Assembly: GCF_000381925.1 (NCBI RefSeq)
Contig: NZ_KB907309.1
Span: 124,001-188,000, forward strand
From: Nocardia sp. BMG111209
GTDB lineage: Bacteria; Actinomycetota; Actinomycetes; Mycobacteriales; Mycobacteriaceae
Length of the DNA: 64,000 nt
Direction of reading: 5' to 3'
A program made the position numbers and the translations under genes. Under the pieces are notes generated by a model. It made no database searches. It was given only the letters and a program-made list of their open reading frames with translations, and was not told where the DNA came from. Positions 10,018 through 18,900 of this stretch are shown here, piece after piece. Positions within the stretch are counted from its first letter, which is position 1, and each line of letters opens with the position of its first letter.

Positions 10018-10323
10018 TTACGCGACCGGGCCTCCGAAGATCTCGATGGGCTTGCTGTCGGCCGAGAGGGTCACGAGCGCGCGCTTGGTGTTCTTGCGCT
10101 TGCCGTAACCGAAGCGGGTCCGCTTGCGCTTGCCCTGACGGTTGGCGGTGTTGACGCTGGTCACCTTGACGCCGAACACCTTCTCGACGGCGATCTTGAT
10201 CTGCGTCTTGTTCGCGTCCGGGTGCACCACGAAGGTGTACGTGCCCTCTTCGATCAGCCCGTAGGACTTCTCGGAGATGACCGGCGCCAGCAGGATGTCG
10301 CGCGGATCGGCGATGGTGGTCAC
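10018..10323 (-). CDS. rplW: 50S ribosomal protein L23
   Basis: 101 residues starting from GTG at 10323 ([20 protein letters not shown]). The family motif [20 protein letters not shown] and the basic loop [20 protein letters not shown] are present. L23 is the docking site for trigger factor and SRP at the tunnel exit. The GTG overlaps the rplD stop as GTGA. The open frame continues another 52 codons upstream without an L23-like start. Confidence 0.97.
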   Translation of the reverse strand: MTTIADPRDILLAPVISEKSYGLIEEGTYTFVVHPDANKTQIKIAVEKVFGVKVTSVNTANRQGKRKRTRFGYGKRKNTKRALVTLSADSKPIEIFGGPVA

Positions 10324-11009
10324 TTGCTCTCCTCCTGTGCAGCTTCGGCGGGGCCGTGCACGAAGGTGTTCAGGGCCTCGACGCTGAAGACGACCTCGTC
10401 GCTGTAGAGCACGTCGTAGGTGTTCAGCTGGTCCGGTGCGATGGCGCGCACATGCTGCAGGTTCGCCACGCTCTTCCACGCGGTGAGGTCCTCACGGCCG
10501 ACGACGACCAGGAACTTCTTCCGCTCCGACAGTTCGGCCAGGAAGCCCTTGGCGGACTTCGTGGACGGGGTCTGCCCGGCGACTAGTTCGGTCACGATGT
10601 GGATGCGCTCGTTGCGGGCGCGGTCCGACAGCGCGCCACGCAGGGCGGCGGCCTTCATCTTCTTGGGCAGGCGCTGGGTGTAGTCGCGCGGCTGCGGGCC
10701 GTGCACGACGCCACCACCGGTGAACTGCGGCGCGCGGGTCGAGCCCTGACGGGCGCGGCCGGTGCCCTTCTGCCGGTACGGCTTCTTGCCACCACCGGAG
10801 ACGCGGCCCCGGGTCTTGGTGGCGTGCGTGCCCTGGCGGGCCGCGGCCTGCTGGGCGATGACGACCTGGTGCATCAGCGCGATGTTGGCGGTCACGTCGA
10901 AGATCTCCGCGGGGAGGTCGACGGTGCCGTTGGTCTTGCCACCCGCCTCTTTGACCGGCAGGGTCAGCGTTGCTGCCTTGGTCGCTGTGTTTGCTGCCTC
11001 AGTGCTCAC
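10320..11009 (-). CDS. rplD: 50S ribosomal protein L4
   Basis: 229 residues. The tunnel loop region ([35 protein letters not shown]) and [20 protein letters not shown] are conserved. L4 is the autoregulator of the S10 operon in gamma-proteobacteria; no such leader was identified here. The N-terminus carries an extra ~15 residues compared with E. coli. Its start overlaps rplC as ATGA. Confidence 0.97.
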   Translation of the reverse strand: MSTEAANTATKAATLTLPVKEAGGKTNGTVDLPAEIFDVTANIALMHQVVIAQQAAARQGTHATKTRGRVSGGGKKPYRQKGTGRARQGSTRAPQFTGGGVVHGPQPRDYTQRLPKKMKAAALRGALSDRARNERIHIVTELVAGQTPSTKSAKGFLAELSERKKFLVVVGREDLTAWKSVANLQHVRAIAPDQLNTYDVLYSDEVVFSVEALNTFVHGPAEAAQEESK

Positions 11010-11671
11010 GCGTGGGCACCACCCTTCACTGCGCTCTTGACGATCACGAGGCCGCCGTTGCGGCCCGGGATGGCGCCCTTGATCAGCAGCAGGCCGTTCT
11101 CGGTGTCCACCTTGTGGACCGAGAGGTTCTGCGTGGTGACCCGGTCGTTACCCATCCGGCCGGACATCCGCATGCCCTTGAACACGCGGCCCGGGGTGGA
11201 GCAGCCACCGATCGAGCCCGGGCGGCGGTGCACGGCCTGCGCGCCGTGCGAGGCGCCCTGGCCCTTGAAGCCGTGGCGCTTCATGGTGCCGGCGAAGCCC
11301 TTGCCCTTGCTGGTGCCGGTGACGTCGACGTAGGTGCCGGCCTCGAAGACCTCGGCGTTGAGTTCCTGGCCGACCTCGAACTGCGAGGTGTCGGCGACCC
11401 GGATCTCGGCCACGTGGCGGCGGGGGGTGACGCCGGCCTTGGCGAACTGCCCGGAGACGGGCTTGTTCACCTTTCGCGGGTCGATCGCGCCGTAGGCCAG
11501 CTGAACGGCGGAGTAGCCGTCGCGCTCCACGGTGCGGATCTGGGTGACGACGTTCGGACCGGCCTTGACGACGGTCACGGGAACGACGCGGTTCTTCTCG
11601 TCGAAGACCTGGGTCATGCCGAGCTTGGTGCCCAGGATGCCGGCGGCCGGACGACTCTTGTTGTCAGTCAT
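11006..11671 (-). CDS. rplC: 50S ribosomal protein L3
   Basis: 221 residues. [20 protein letters not shown] is the actinobacterial form of the start; an ATG eight codons upstream is less likely. Conserved blocks include [20 protein letters not shown] and [15 protein letters not shown] near the glutamine that is methylated in some species. The gene follows rpsJ after 20 bases. Confidence 0.97.
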   Translation of the reverse strand: MTDNKSRPAAGILGTKLGMTQVFDEKNRVVPVTVVKAGPNVVTQIRTVERDGYSAVQLAYGAIDPRKVNKPVSGQFAKAGVTPRRHVAEIRVADTSQFEVGQELNAEVFEAGTYVDVTGTSKGKGFAGTMKRHGFKGQGASHGAQAVHRRPGSIGGCSTPGRVFKGMRMSGRMGNDRVTTQNLSVHKVDTENGLLLIKGAIPGRNGGLVIVKSAVKGGAHA

Positions 11672-11691
11672 GTGTGCTGTCCCCGTCACTG

Positions 11692-11997
11692 TCACTGAAT
11701 GTTGACGTCGACGCTGGCCGGCAGGTCGATGCGCATGAGCGCGTCGACCGTCTTCGGCGTCGGGTCGAGGATGTCGATCAGCCGCTTGTGCGTGCGCATC
11801 TCGAAGTGCTCGCGCGAGTCCTTGTACTTGTGCGGCGAGCGGATGACGCAGTACACGTTCTTCTCGGTCGGCAACGGCACCGGGCCGACGACACGCGCGC
11901 CCGTACGGGTCACGGTCTCGACGATCTTGCGCGCCGACGCATCGATCGCCTCATGGTCGTAGGCCTTGAGCCTGATGCGGATCTTTTGTCCCGCCAC
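11692..11997 (-). CDS. rpsJ: 30S ribosomal protein S10
   Basis: 101 residues from GTG at 11997 ([19 protein letters not shown]), the canonical length and start. [17 protein letters not shown], the NusB/NusG-interacting and head-binding portion, is intact. First gene of the operon. The frame stays open for over 140 codons upstream, but no homology is visible there, and the GTG start matches the family exactly. Confidence 0.98.
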   Translation of the reverse strand: MAGQKIRIRLKAYDHEAIDASARKIVETVTRTGARVVGPVPLPTEKNVYCVIRSPHKYKDSREHFEMRTHKRLIDILDPTPKTVDALMRIDLPASVDVNIQ

Positions 11998-12464
11998 GCT
12001 GAGTGTCCTTTTCTCCGCTTGTTGCTCCGGTGTGACGGTGGTCCGAAAGTTCCTCCAGACCACCCTCTGTGCATGCCCGAACCCGAAGAAAAACAGCAGA
12101 CGCATCCGTTCAGACCTCGACCGGGACATGCCCGATCCGCTTCGCCGCTGTTCATCTGTCATGGTTCTTCCGGTCCACGCGGTCGGGCGTGTCGCCTTCT
12201 CGCTCATTCTTCGGCCTCGGAGGAAACTCCTGTAGGCCTCGGAACGCCGTCCCGGAGGTACCCGCCGGACTCGACGGTGTACACGAGTGGGTACTACTCG
12301 CCCGCGATCAGGGATCGGATATGCCCGAAGACATACCCCACCCGACGCAGGCAACCCGAACAGTATGCCCGAGCCCCGGCGTGGACTCCAAATTGGGGTC
12401 CCCGTGTCCGGCGTCACGGCCGCCACCAGCGCCGATCCGTTCGGAAATGGGTATCGCCACCAAA
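11998..12464. promoter_or_regulatory. Leader and promoter region of the S10 operon
   Basis: The gap between divergent rpsJ (minus) and the DUF4442 gene (plus) is 491 bases, long for this genome, and must carry the ribosomal operon promoter and leader. No clean -35/-10 pair or attenuator hairpin could be assigned by eye on the minus strand. No additional gene is supported. Confidence 0.4.
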
Positions 12465-12482
12465 CTTACCCGAAAGTAAGAT
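12465..12482 (+). promoter_or_regulatory. Operator-like inverted repeat and -10 of the DUF4442 gene
   Basis: CTTAC (12465-12469) and GTAAG (12476-12480) form an inverted repeat with a 6-base spacer, overlapping a good -10 (TAAGAT, 12477-12482). The -10 ends only six bases before the ATG at 12489, which predicts a leaderless transcript. No ribosome-binding site is visible. No convincing -35 is seen. Confidence 0.5.
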
Positions 12483-12488
12483 AGCGGT

Positions 12489-12965
12489 ATGACGAAGGAG
12501 ACCGCGACCTATCGCGGCTGGAAGAAACTGCCCGACAACCGGCTCGGGCACGCCCTGTTCTCCCTGGGCATGATCGCCCGGGTGCCGTACTTCGGGACCG
12601 TGCTGCCCACGGTGATCCGGCTGGAACCGGGCTACTGCGAGGTGGTCGCGCCCAAATGGTTCGGCATCCACAACCACCTCGGCACCTTCCACGCCATCGC
12701 CGCCTGCAATCTGGCCGAGGTGGCGATGGGCATGCTCAGCGAGGCCACGATCCCGACCACGCACCGCTGGATCCCCAAGGGGATGAGCGTGGAATATCTG
12801 GCGAAGGCGGAATCCGGGCTGCGCGCCACCGCGGCGCTGCCGGAGGTGCCCGATTTCGCGACGCTGACCGAGGGCCGGGAACTGATCGTGCCGGTCGAGG
12901 TCCACGATCGGTCCGGCGCGGAGGTCGTCCACGCCGACATCACCATCTGGATCACGCCGAAGTGA
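12489..12965 (+). CDS. DUF4442 hotdog-fold thioesterase-like protein
   Basis: 158 residues. The order of features fits DUF4442 hotdog proteins: an N-terminal helix (GHALFSLGMIARVPYFGT), KWFGIHNHLGTFHAIAACNL where the hotdog helix begins, and beta strands ending EVVHADITIWI. Relatives are acyl-CoA thioesterase-like enzymes with the active site in the NHLGTFHA segment; the physiological acyl group is unknown. It is divergent from the ribosomal operon and convergent with the lipase gene (27-base gap). A leaderless mRNA is likely. Confidence 0.75.
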   Translation: MTKETATYRGWKKLPDNRLGHALFSLGMIARVPYFGTVLPTVIRLEPGYCEVVAPKWFGIHNHLGTFHAIAACNLAEVAMGMLSEATIPTTHRWIPKGMSVEYLAKAESGLRATAALPEVPDFATLTEGRELIVPVEVHDRSGAEVVHADITIWITPK

Positions 12966-12992
12966 TGCGGCCCGCACTCGGACGGCGGTCGG

Positions 12993-13961
12993 TCAGCAGT
13001 GGTCGGGCGGCGCGTCGGCGAGCGCGGACACCACGAGATCGAGCGCGTGCGGATCGGTGAGCAGGGCGGCGTGCGCGACCGGATCACCCGGGCAGGTGTC
13101 CTGCACCCAGAGGTTGCGATCGGTCGCCTTCGGCGCGGCGAGCAGAGCGGACTCCGGTGGCGTGATCACCTCGTCGGCGCGGCTGGCGATCGCGGTCCAG
13201 CGCACCCCGGGGGTGGTCTCGCCCTCGGCGTCGAGCCGGGCCAGCACCGGCGAGCCGACGGCCTGCTCGGCGCCGGCGGTGCCGTACACCTGCGCGGCGA
13301 TCTGCGGACCGTCCAGACCCAGCGCGGCGAGGTCGGGATAGTGCGCGGGCAACCCGGAATAGGTGGAACCGCGATACGGGGTGGCGAGGGTGACGACCGT
13401 GGACGCCGCACCGGGATGACCGTGCAGGAACTGCCGGATCACCGTGCCGCCGGTCGAATGCCCGACCAGCGCGACCTGCTTCGCACCGGTCGCCGCGCGC
13501 ACCCGGCCGACGAATTCGGCGAGTTCCGCGGAGGTCGCGGCGATATCGGCGACGCCGTAGACGACGCGTCCGCTCAGCGCCGCGGCCATCGGGCCCGTAC
13601 CGGGCCAGTCCAGGCGATCCGGCCCGGCGGCCGGGCCCGAGACCAGCCGGGGGCGGCCGAAATTCGCCGTGTACGCGCAATAGCCCGCGCGCTGCAACAA
13701 GGGGGCCAGCTGCGCGAAACTCTGGGTCGCGTCGGTGCCCGCGCCGTGGACGAGGACGACCGGATCCGGCTCGGCCGCCGACGGCCGGCAGGACCAGTCG
13801 TTGGCACCGGCCGGACCGTCCGTGGGGTCCGGCGCCGGCCCGAGGACCGGCTCCGCCGCACCCCGGGGCATCACCGCCAGGGCAGCAATCAACGCGCACG
13901 CCACCGCAAACCCGATCGACAGTCGCCTGGGAGACACGTTTGGCCACAGTAGATGTCTCAC
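12993..13961 (-). CDS. Secreted lipase-like alpha/beta hydrolase
   Basis: About 322 residues with a signal peptide (SPRRLSIGFAVACALIAALA, cleavage probably near AEP). The oxyanion region reads PVVLVHGAG, the nucleophile elbow GHSTGG, and acidic and His residues follow late (ADEVITPPES; DPVAHAALL). This pattern fits class-2 (EstA/LipA-like) actinobacterial lipases acting on lipid esters outside the cell. Paired cysteines near both ends (WSCRP, PDHC; YCAY, DTCPG) suggest disulfides. The start is uncertain: GTG at 13961 directly follows an AGGAG, GTG at 13937 lies further downstream; both keep the signal peptide. It is divergent from the lycopene cyclase gene. Confidence 0.75.
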   Translation of the reverse strand: MRHLLWPNVSPRRLSIGFAVACALIAALAVMPRGAAEPVLGPAPDPTDGPAGANDWSCRPSAAEPDPVVLVHGAGTDATQSFAQLAPLLQRAGYCAYTANFGRPRLVSGPAAGPDRLDWPGTGPMAAALSGRVVYGVADIAATSAELAEFVGRVRAATGAKQVALVGHSTGGTVIRQFLHGHPGAASTVVTLATPYRGSTYSGLPAHYPDLAALGLDGPQIAAQVYGTAGAEQAVGSPVLARLDAEGETTPGVRWTAIASRADEVITPPESALLAAPKATDRNLWVQDTCPGDPVAHAALLTDPHALDLVVSALADAPPDHC

Positions 13962-14083
13962 CTCCTGCGGTTTCCCGGACACGCGCAAGGCAAACGGGAG
14001 ATCATTGGTTAATCTCGAGCGATCAGGCCGCGCACATCGTGGCGGTGACCGAATTCCCGGAATGCCCGATCGAGGCTGATTGA

Positions 14084-15340
14084 ATGAAACACATGACTGC
14101 TCAGCATGTCCGGGACGCGGACCTGTGTGTGGTGGGGCTCGGGCCCACCGGGCGCGCCCTGGCACACCGGGCCGTGACGGCCGGGCTCTCGGTCGTGGCG
14201 GTGGATCCGCGCCCGGACCGGATCTGGGGCCCGACCTACGGCTGCTGGGTGGACGAATTGCCGGGCTGGCTGCCCGATCGGATCATCGCGTCGCGCGTCG
14301 CCGCGCCGACGGTGTGGACCACCCGTCCGCTGCGGATCGACCGGCCCTACGGGGTGCTCTCCAAACCGGGCCTGCGCGAGGCGCTTCCGCTCGACGGCGC
14401 GACCGTGCTGGCCGGGCGGGCCGCAACCGTGGACGGTCACCGGGTGGAACTGGCCGACGGATCGACGATCGCGGCCGCCGCGGTCGTCGACGCCCGGGGC
14501 CTGCCGGCGCCGGGGCCGCGGCCCACCGCCGCCGCGCACGGCATCTTCGTCGACGCCGAACGCGCCACGCCGATGGTCGACGGCGGATCCGGCCTGCTGG
14601 TGGACTGGCGGCCGGACAACGGCGCCGGGCCGGACGAACCGCCGTCGTTCCTCTACGCGGTGCCGGTCGGCGACGGAACGGTGGTCTTCGAGGAGACCAG
14701 CCTCGGCCTCGGCGGCGGTGTGCCGCAACGCGAGTTGCGCCGCCGCACACTGAATCGCCTTGCGGCACACGGTATTCGGCTGCGCGGCGACGAATCCGCC
14801 GAGACCGCGCACTATCCGCTGGACCAGCCGCCGCCGACCGCGGTGTCCGGCGCGCGATCCGCCGCCGCGGTCCCGTTCGGTTCGCGCGGCGGCCTGATGC
14901 ATCCGTGCACCGGCTACAGCGTGGCCGCGTCGCTCGCGCTGGTGGACACGGCCGTCGGCGCCCTGCGCGCGGGCCGCGATCCGGTGGCGGCGCTGTGGCC
15001 GTGGCAGGCCCGGCTGGTGTACTGGATGCGCACCCGCGGCCTGCACGGGATGGGCCGGCTCACCGCCGAACAGGCGATCGCCATGTTCGAGGCCTTCTTC
15101 ACCGCCACGCCGCGCCAGCAGCGCGCGCTGCTGTCCGCCCACGACGACTACGCGGCGCTGGGTGCGGCGCTGTTCCTGACGGTGGCGCGCACCTGGCCGT
15201 TCCGCTGGCGCTACGACCTGGTGGGCTGGACCAATCGCCGGCGCTGGGCGGGCTACTACGCCGCGCATCCGGCCGCCGGGCCCGGTTCACAACCGGTTCT
15301 CGATCCAGTACTTCCAGACGATCGGGGCGTAGGCCGCTAA
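14084..15340 (+). CDS. Lycopene cyclase family protein (CrtL/CrtY type)
   Basis: 418 residues. The N-terminus has a dinucleotide-binding motif (CVVGLGPTGRALAHR, ~11-25). The cyclase signature FEETSL appears at ~205, and MHPCTGYSVAASL, a family-specific segment, at ~270. The GCWVDEL segment near 48 also matches. Such enzymes cyclise the ends of linear carotenoids such as lycopene in a FAD/NADPH-dependent, redox-neutral reaction at the membrane. No other carotenoid genes are in the window, so the carotenoid pathway must lie elsewhere. GAGG lies eight bases upstream of the ATG. Its 3' end overlaps the convergent SDR gene by 54 bases. Confidence 0.8.
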   Translation: MKHMTAQHVRDADLCVVGLGPTGRALAHRAVTAGLSVVAVDPRPDRIWGPTYGCWVDELPGWLPDRIIASRVAAPTVWTTRPLRIDRPYGVLSKPGLREALPLDGATVLAGRAATVDGHRVELADGSTIAAAAVVDARGLPAPGPRPTAAAHGIFVDAERATPMVDGGSGLLVDWRPDNGAGPDEPPSFLYAVPVGDGTVVFEETSLGLGGGVPQRELRRRTLNRLAAHGIRLRGDESAETAHYPLDQPPPTAVSGARSAAAVPFGSRGGLMHPCTGYSVAASLALVDTAVGALRAGRDPVAALWPWQARLVYWMRTRGLHGMGRLTAEQAIAMFEAFFTATPRQQRALLSAHDDYAALGAALFLTVARTWPFRWRYDLVGWTNRRRWAGYYAAHPAAGPGSQPVLDPVLPDDRGVGR

Positions 15341-16312
15341 CGGAGGCACCCGGATATCGGTCCCGGCCAGCGCGGCGGCGGTGTTGCGGAAATCGAACCA
15401 GCAGTCGAACTCGCTGTGCTGCAACACCTCCGGCGGTACCCCGAGGTGGCCCAGCGCCCAGCCGAGGCCGGGGGTCCGCAGCATCGACTCCAGCGATCGC
15501 TTCGGCATCATCTCGATCAGCCGCGGCGCGCCCGCCTCGTCGGCGAACAGGTTCAGCACCTCGGCCGCGCCCTGCCGGCGCGGGTCGACCAGATGGTAGG
15601 TGGTGCCCGACGGCGCGTGCCGGTGCGCGAGATGGTCCAGGGCCCGCGCGACGAAATCGACCGGCACCATATTGGTCTCGCCGAGCTTCGGCACCAGCAG
15701 CGGCAGCAGGCGCGGCAGTTGTGCGGCCTTCCGCAGCAACCGGAAGAAGTGGTAGGGGCCGGAGATCCGGTCGATCTCGCCGGTGCGGGAGTGGCCGATC
15801 ACGATCGAGGGCCGATAACTGCGCCACGGCACCTCGCACCGGTCGCGCACCGTGCGCTCGGCCTCGAACATCGCGCGCTGGTACGGCGTCGGCAGCACCT
15901 GGCCCACATCGAACATGTCCTCGGTGAACAGTCCGGTCACCGCGCCGGCCACCGCGACACTCGAAACATGGTGCAGCGCACCGGCGGAGAGCCGATTGGC
16001 CACCTCGACCACGCGGCCGGTGCCGCCGGGCTGCACGGCATCGCGGCCGGTGTCCAGGTGGAAGAGGTGGTCTATCGAACCACGCTGTGCGGCAAGCCAT
16101 TCCGGGTCGATACCGAGTCCCGGCGCGGCCGGATCGCCCGACACCGCCCGCACCCGCCCACCGGCGTCCCAGGCGCGCGCACACCGATCGAACCGGTGCG
16201 CGGAATCGGCGCCCGGTCGCACCAGCACATGTACATCACCGCTACGCCTGAGCAATTCGGTGACGAAATACCTTCCGAGGCAACCGGAGGCCCCGGTGAC
16301 CAGGTAAGCCAT
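15287..16312 (-). CDS. Extended SDR family reductase with altered catalytic motif
   Basis: 341 residues. The N-terminal Rossmann motif is GASGCLG (7-13); the body resembles NAD-binding acyl-reductase/epimerase proteins (HVSSVAVAGAV, YRPSIVIGHSRTGEID, NMVPVDFVARAL). The usual YxxxK active site aligns with PYQRAMFEAE, so the tyrosine is kept but lysine is replaced by methionine. Also, the typical LAAVYD segment is LDTGRD. The protein probably binds a dinucleotide, but its reductase activity is doubtful. It overlaps the lycopene cyclase gene tail-to-tail by 54 bases and follows the enoyl-CoA hydratase-like gene on the same strand. Confidence 0.7.
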   Translation of the reverse strand: MAYLVTGASGCLGRYFVTELLRRSGDVHVLVRPGADSAHRFDRCARAWDAGGRVRAVSGDPAAPGLGIDPEWLAAQRGSIDHLFHLDTGRDAVQPGGTGRVVEVANRLSAGALHHVSSVAVAGAVTGLFTEDMFDVGQVLPTPYQRAMFEAERTVRDRCEVPWRSYRPSIVIGHSRTGEIDRISGPYHFFRLLRKAAQLPRLLPLLVPKLGETNMVPVDFVARALDHLAHRHAPSGTTYHLVDPRRQGAAEVLNLFADEAGAPRLIEMMPKRSLESMLRTPGLGWALGHLGVPPEVLQHSEFDCWFDFRNTAAALAGTDIRVPPLAAYAPIVWKYWIENRL

Positions 16313-16440
16313 GGCGCAAGACTATCCCCCGGCCTCGGAGCGAGTTCGCGGCAGGGTTGCGCAGAATTCACCACGTCGGGTCGCACCGGCCTACCGCGGG
16401 GCCCGAGGGAATTCGACGGCCACCCGCGGCGGTCGCCCGC

Positions 16441-17244
16441 CTAGTCGCCGAAGACCGGCTTGCGCTTGGTCAGCATCGCGGTCGCACCCTCGGCGAAATC
16501 GGGCGAGCGCAACAGCTCCGACTGACCGTCCTTCTCCGCGGCCAGCGCGGCGTCCAGGGCGGACAGCGTCGCCTCGTTGAGGGCGCGCTTGGTGAGTTCC
16601 AGGGCGCGGCGCGGGCCGTTGGCGAGTTTGGTGACCGCGGCTTCCACCGTCGCGTCGAGTTCCTCGTCCGGGACCGCACGAGTGATCAGGCCCGCGGCGG
16701 CGGCCTCGGCGGCGGGTAGCCGCTGTCCCAGCAACGCCAGCTCCGCGGCCCGCGCGCGGCCCGCCGCGGCCGCCACCATCGCGGCCGCGCCGCCGTCGGG
16801 CATGAGGCCCACGTTGATGAAGGCCAGCAGCAGATAGGAATCCGTGGCGGCGTAGCTGAGATCGCCGGCCAGCGCCAGCGCGGCGCCGATCCCCGCGGCC
16901 GCGCCGCGAATCCGGGTGACCACCGGTACGGGTGCGTCGACGACGGCCCGGACCATGCGGTTCGCGGCATCCATGGTGAGTTCGGGGGTGATGCCACGCG
17001 CGGTGTCGGCGGCCGCGCCGGCCAGATCGGCACCGGTGCAGAAATCGCCGCCGTCGCCGGTGAGTACGATCGCCCGCACGGCGCGATCCTCGCCAACGGC
17101 GGCGAACAGCTCGCCGAGCGCGACCATGGTGTCGTAGTTGATGGCGTTCTTCCGCGACGGATTGGTCAGCGTGACCCGCAGCACCCGGTCGTCCCGGATA
17201 GCGGAGAACCCGACCGGAGTGGTCCGATTGTCGACAGTACTCAT
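16441..17244 (-). CDS. Enoyl-CoA hydratase/isomerase (crotonase) family protein
   Basis: 267 residues from MSTVDNRTT. The crotonase fold is clear: TLTNPSRKNAINYDTM, GGDFCTGADL and RGAAAGIGAALALAGD (oxyanion hole). Neither hydratase glutamate is present: the first position is alanine (GAALALA), and the second segment reads FINVGLMPDGG, the form seen in PaaG/isomerase-type members where the Asp is the acid-base. An isomerase on a CoA-linked enoyl intermediate is therefore more likely than a hydratase. It is divergent from the tandem TetR regulator, a natural candidate for its control. Confidence 0.75.
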   Translation of the reverse strand: MSTVDNRTTPVGFSAIRDDRVLRVTLTNPSRKNAINYDTMVALGELFAAVGEDRAVRAIVLTGDGGDFCTGADLAGAAADTARGITPELTMDAANRMVRAVVDAPVPVVTRIRGAAAGIGAALALAGDLSYAATDSYLLLAFINVGLMPDGGAAAMVAAAAGRARAAELALLGQRLPAAEAAAAGLITRAVPDEELDATVEAAVTKLANGPRRALELTKRALNEATLSALDAALAAEKDGQSELLRSPDFAEGATAMLTKRKPVFGD

Positions 17245-17382
17245 GGCTGCCCCCGGGCGGCGTCGTCGCGCCCGCATCGGCGCGAAATCGTGGACATTAG
17301 CGAATTGTGGTTAACTTAAAGGGTACCGCCCGGGGCTGTCAACGGTCCCGGCAGCGGCCCCGACGAACTGGAGGAGAGGTGC

Positions 17383-18591
17383 ATGGTCGCGGATCGCAGT
17401 GAGTCCGCGCTCGCTACCCCGCGACCGGGCAGTTCACCGGCGCGCCGGCGGCCGAAGAACCGGAAGGCACAAATCGTCGGTGTCGCCGCTCGGGCCTTCA
17501 GCGAGCGTGGCTACCACCCGGTCGGTGTCGACGAGATCGCGGCCGAAGTGGGCATATCCGGTCCGGCGCTGTACCGGCACTTCGCGAACAAGTACGCGCT
17601 GCTGGTCGCCGCCGCCGAACTCGGCGCGCAGACGCTGCTCGACGCCGTCCAGGCCGCCGACGACCCGGCCGCCGACCCCGAAACCCGGCTCACCACCCTG
17701 ATCCGCGCGGCCACGACGCACACCATCGAGGTACGCCGCGGCGGTGGCCTGTATCGCTGGGAGGGCCGCTACCTGGAACCGGCCGACCGCGCGCGGGTCC
17801 GGGTGCGCTACGAGACGCTGCACCGCGTCTTCGAAGCCGCCATCGCGGCGAACCGCCCGGACTGCGTCCCCGCCGACATCCAGTTGCTCGGCACGGCCGT
17901 ACTCGGCGCGATCGGCAGCATCACCGCACATCACACCGCGCTGGCCGCCGCCCGGCTCACCGATCTGCTCACCGATATCGGCTGGTCGATCGCCCGCACC
18001 GAACTGCCCCCCGCACCCGCCGAACCCGCCCCGACCACCGAGGTCCGCGGCCTGCCCCCGAGCTCCAAACGGGAACAGCTGCTGGTCGAGGCGATCCGCA
18101 TCTTCGGCCGCCAGGGCTATCACGAGGCCGGCATCGAGGAGATCGGCGCGGCGGTCGGGATCAACGCCTCCAGCGTCTACCGCTACTTCCCCAGCAAATC
18201 GGACCTGCTGGCGGCTGCTTTCCATCGGACCGGCGAGCGGCTGGCCATTGCCAATGCCGAGGCTTTGGCGGAAGCTTCCAGTCGCTCCGATGCCGCGATT
18301 CGGATGGCCGGTCGGTTCGCTCGCCTCACTTTCGCCATGCCGGAGATACTGCCGGTCTACTTCGCCGAATTCTCCAACCTGCCTCCGGCGGAACAGCAGA
18401 AGCTGCGGGCGATTCAACGCCAGAACGTGCTGGAATGGGCACATCTACTCGACGGTGATCCGGTCGAGGCGCGGTTTCGGGTGCACGCGGCTATCGCGCA
18501 GGTTATCGATGTGGGGCGCAGTATCCGTTATGACAGTCGGCCTGCCAGTTTGGGGCGGGTTCAGGCGTTGATGACGGCGGCGTTGTTGTAG
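17383..18591 (+). CDS. Tandem TetR-type regulator with two DNA-binding domains
   Basis: 402 residues, about twice a normal TetR. The first HTH (residues ~30-75, AFSERGYHPVGVDEIAAEVG ... ALYRHFANK) is followed by a helical ligand-domain-like part. A second HTH (~230-275, IFGRQGYHEAGIEEIGAAVG ... SVYRYFPSK) has its own C-terminal helical part. GGAGGAGAGG precedes the ATG. It is divergent from the crotonase gene across 138 bases that contain TTAACTTAA and an inverted CCCCGGGCGG pair (17251-17260, 17326-17335). Repression of lipid or acyl-CoA genes is plausible from context only. Confidence 0.85.
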   Translation: MVADRSESALATPRPGSSPARRRPKNRKAQIVGVAARAFSERGYHPVGVDEIAAEVGISGPALYRHFANKYALLVAAAELGAQTLLDAVQAADDPAADPETRLTTLIRAATTHTIEVRRGGGLYRWEGRYLEPADRARVRVRYETLHRVFEAAIAANRPDCVPADIQLLGTAVLGAIGSITAHHTALAAARLTDLLTDIGWSIARTELPPAPAEPAPTTEVRGLPPSSKREQLLVEAIRIFGRQGYHEAGIEEIGAAVGINASSVYRYFPSKSDLLAAAFHRTGERLAIANAEALAEASSRSDAAIRMAGRFARLTFAMPEILPVYFAEFSNLPPAEQQKLRAIQRQNVLEWAHLLDGDPVEARFRVHAAIAQVIDVGRSIRYDSRPASLGRVQALMTAALL

Positions 18592-18900
18592 TTGTTCGGG
18601 GGCGTCTGGGCGGGAGCTGGGCGGGTTGAATGTTGGGCCTGCTTGGTGGTGACAGGCTGTGTTTTTGGCCTCCGCTTCGCTCCGGCGGGTTCGCGGCCCT
18701 CTGGGCCCGATCCTTCCCTCCTCCGCTCCTCCGCTTCGCTCCCCCGCTCCGTCAGTCCAGGATCGGGCCGGGCCGCGAACAGGAGCGTTACGCCTGCGGA
18801 TTGGTGACCGGCCCGGGGTGAGGCCGGGGGGCGACCGGGGTGGGCGTGTGGGGTGTGTGGGGTGGGGTGGGCTTCGGGAGGGGGTGGCTGTTTGCGGGGG
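18592..18900. repeat. Convergent gap with a long imperfect inverted repeat (18689-18780)
   Basis: This 309-base non-coding gap lies between converging genes. The arm at 18689-18714 matches the complement of 18759-18780 over 22 bases, with a 4-base insertion (TCTG) in the left arm. The 44-base loop is pyrimidine-rich. A direct repeat CCTCCGCTTCGCTCC occurs at about 18670 and 18729. The structure could terminate both transcripts or be a dispersed palindromic element. Confidence 0.6.

Noticed and set aside
11998..12426. In-frame upstream extension of rpsJ of over 140 codons
   Set aside because: S10 begins at GTG 11997 with the exact family start; the upstream part has no homology and is better explained as a GC-rich leader that happens to lack stops.
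13084..13947. An alternative frame over the lipase gene starting GTGGCCAAACGT
   Set aside because: It has a good start context but the translation is Arg/Gly-rich without motifs, while the other frame has the signal peptide, GHSTGG and late His.
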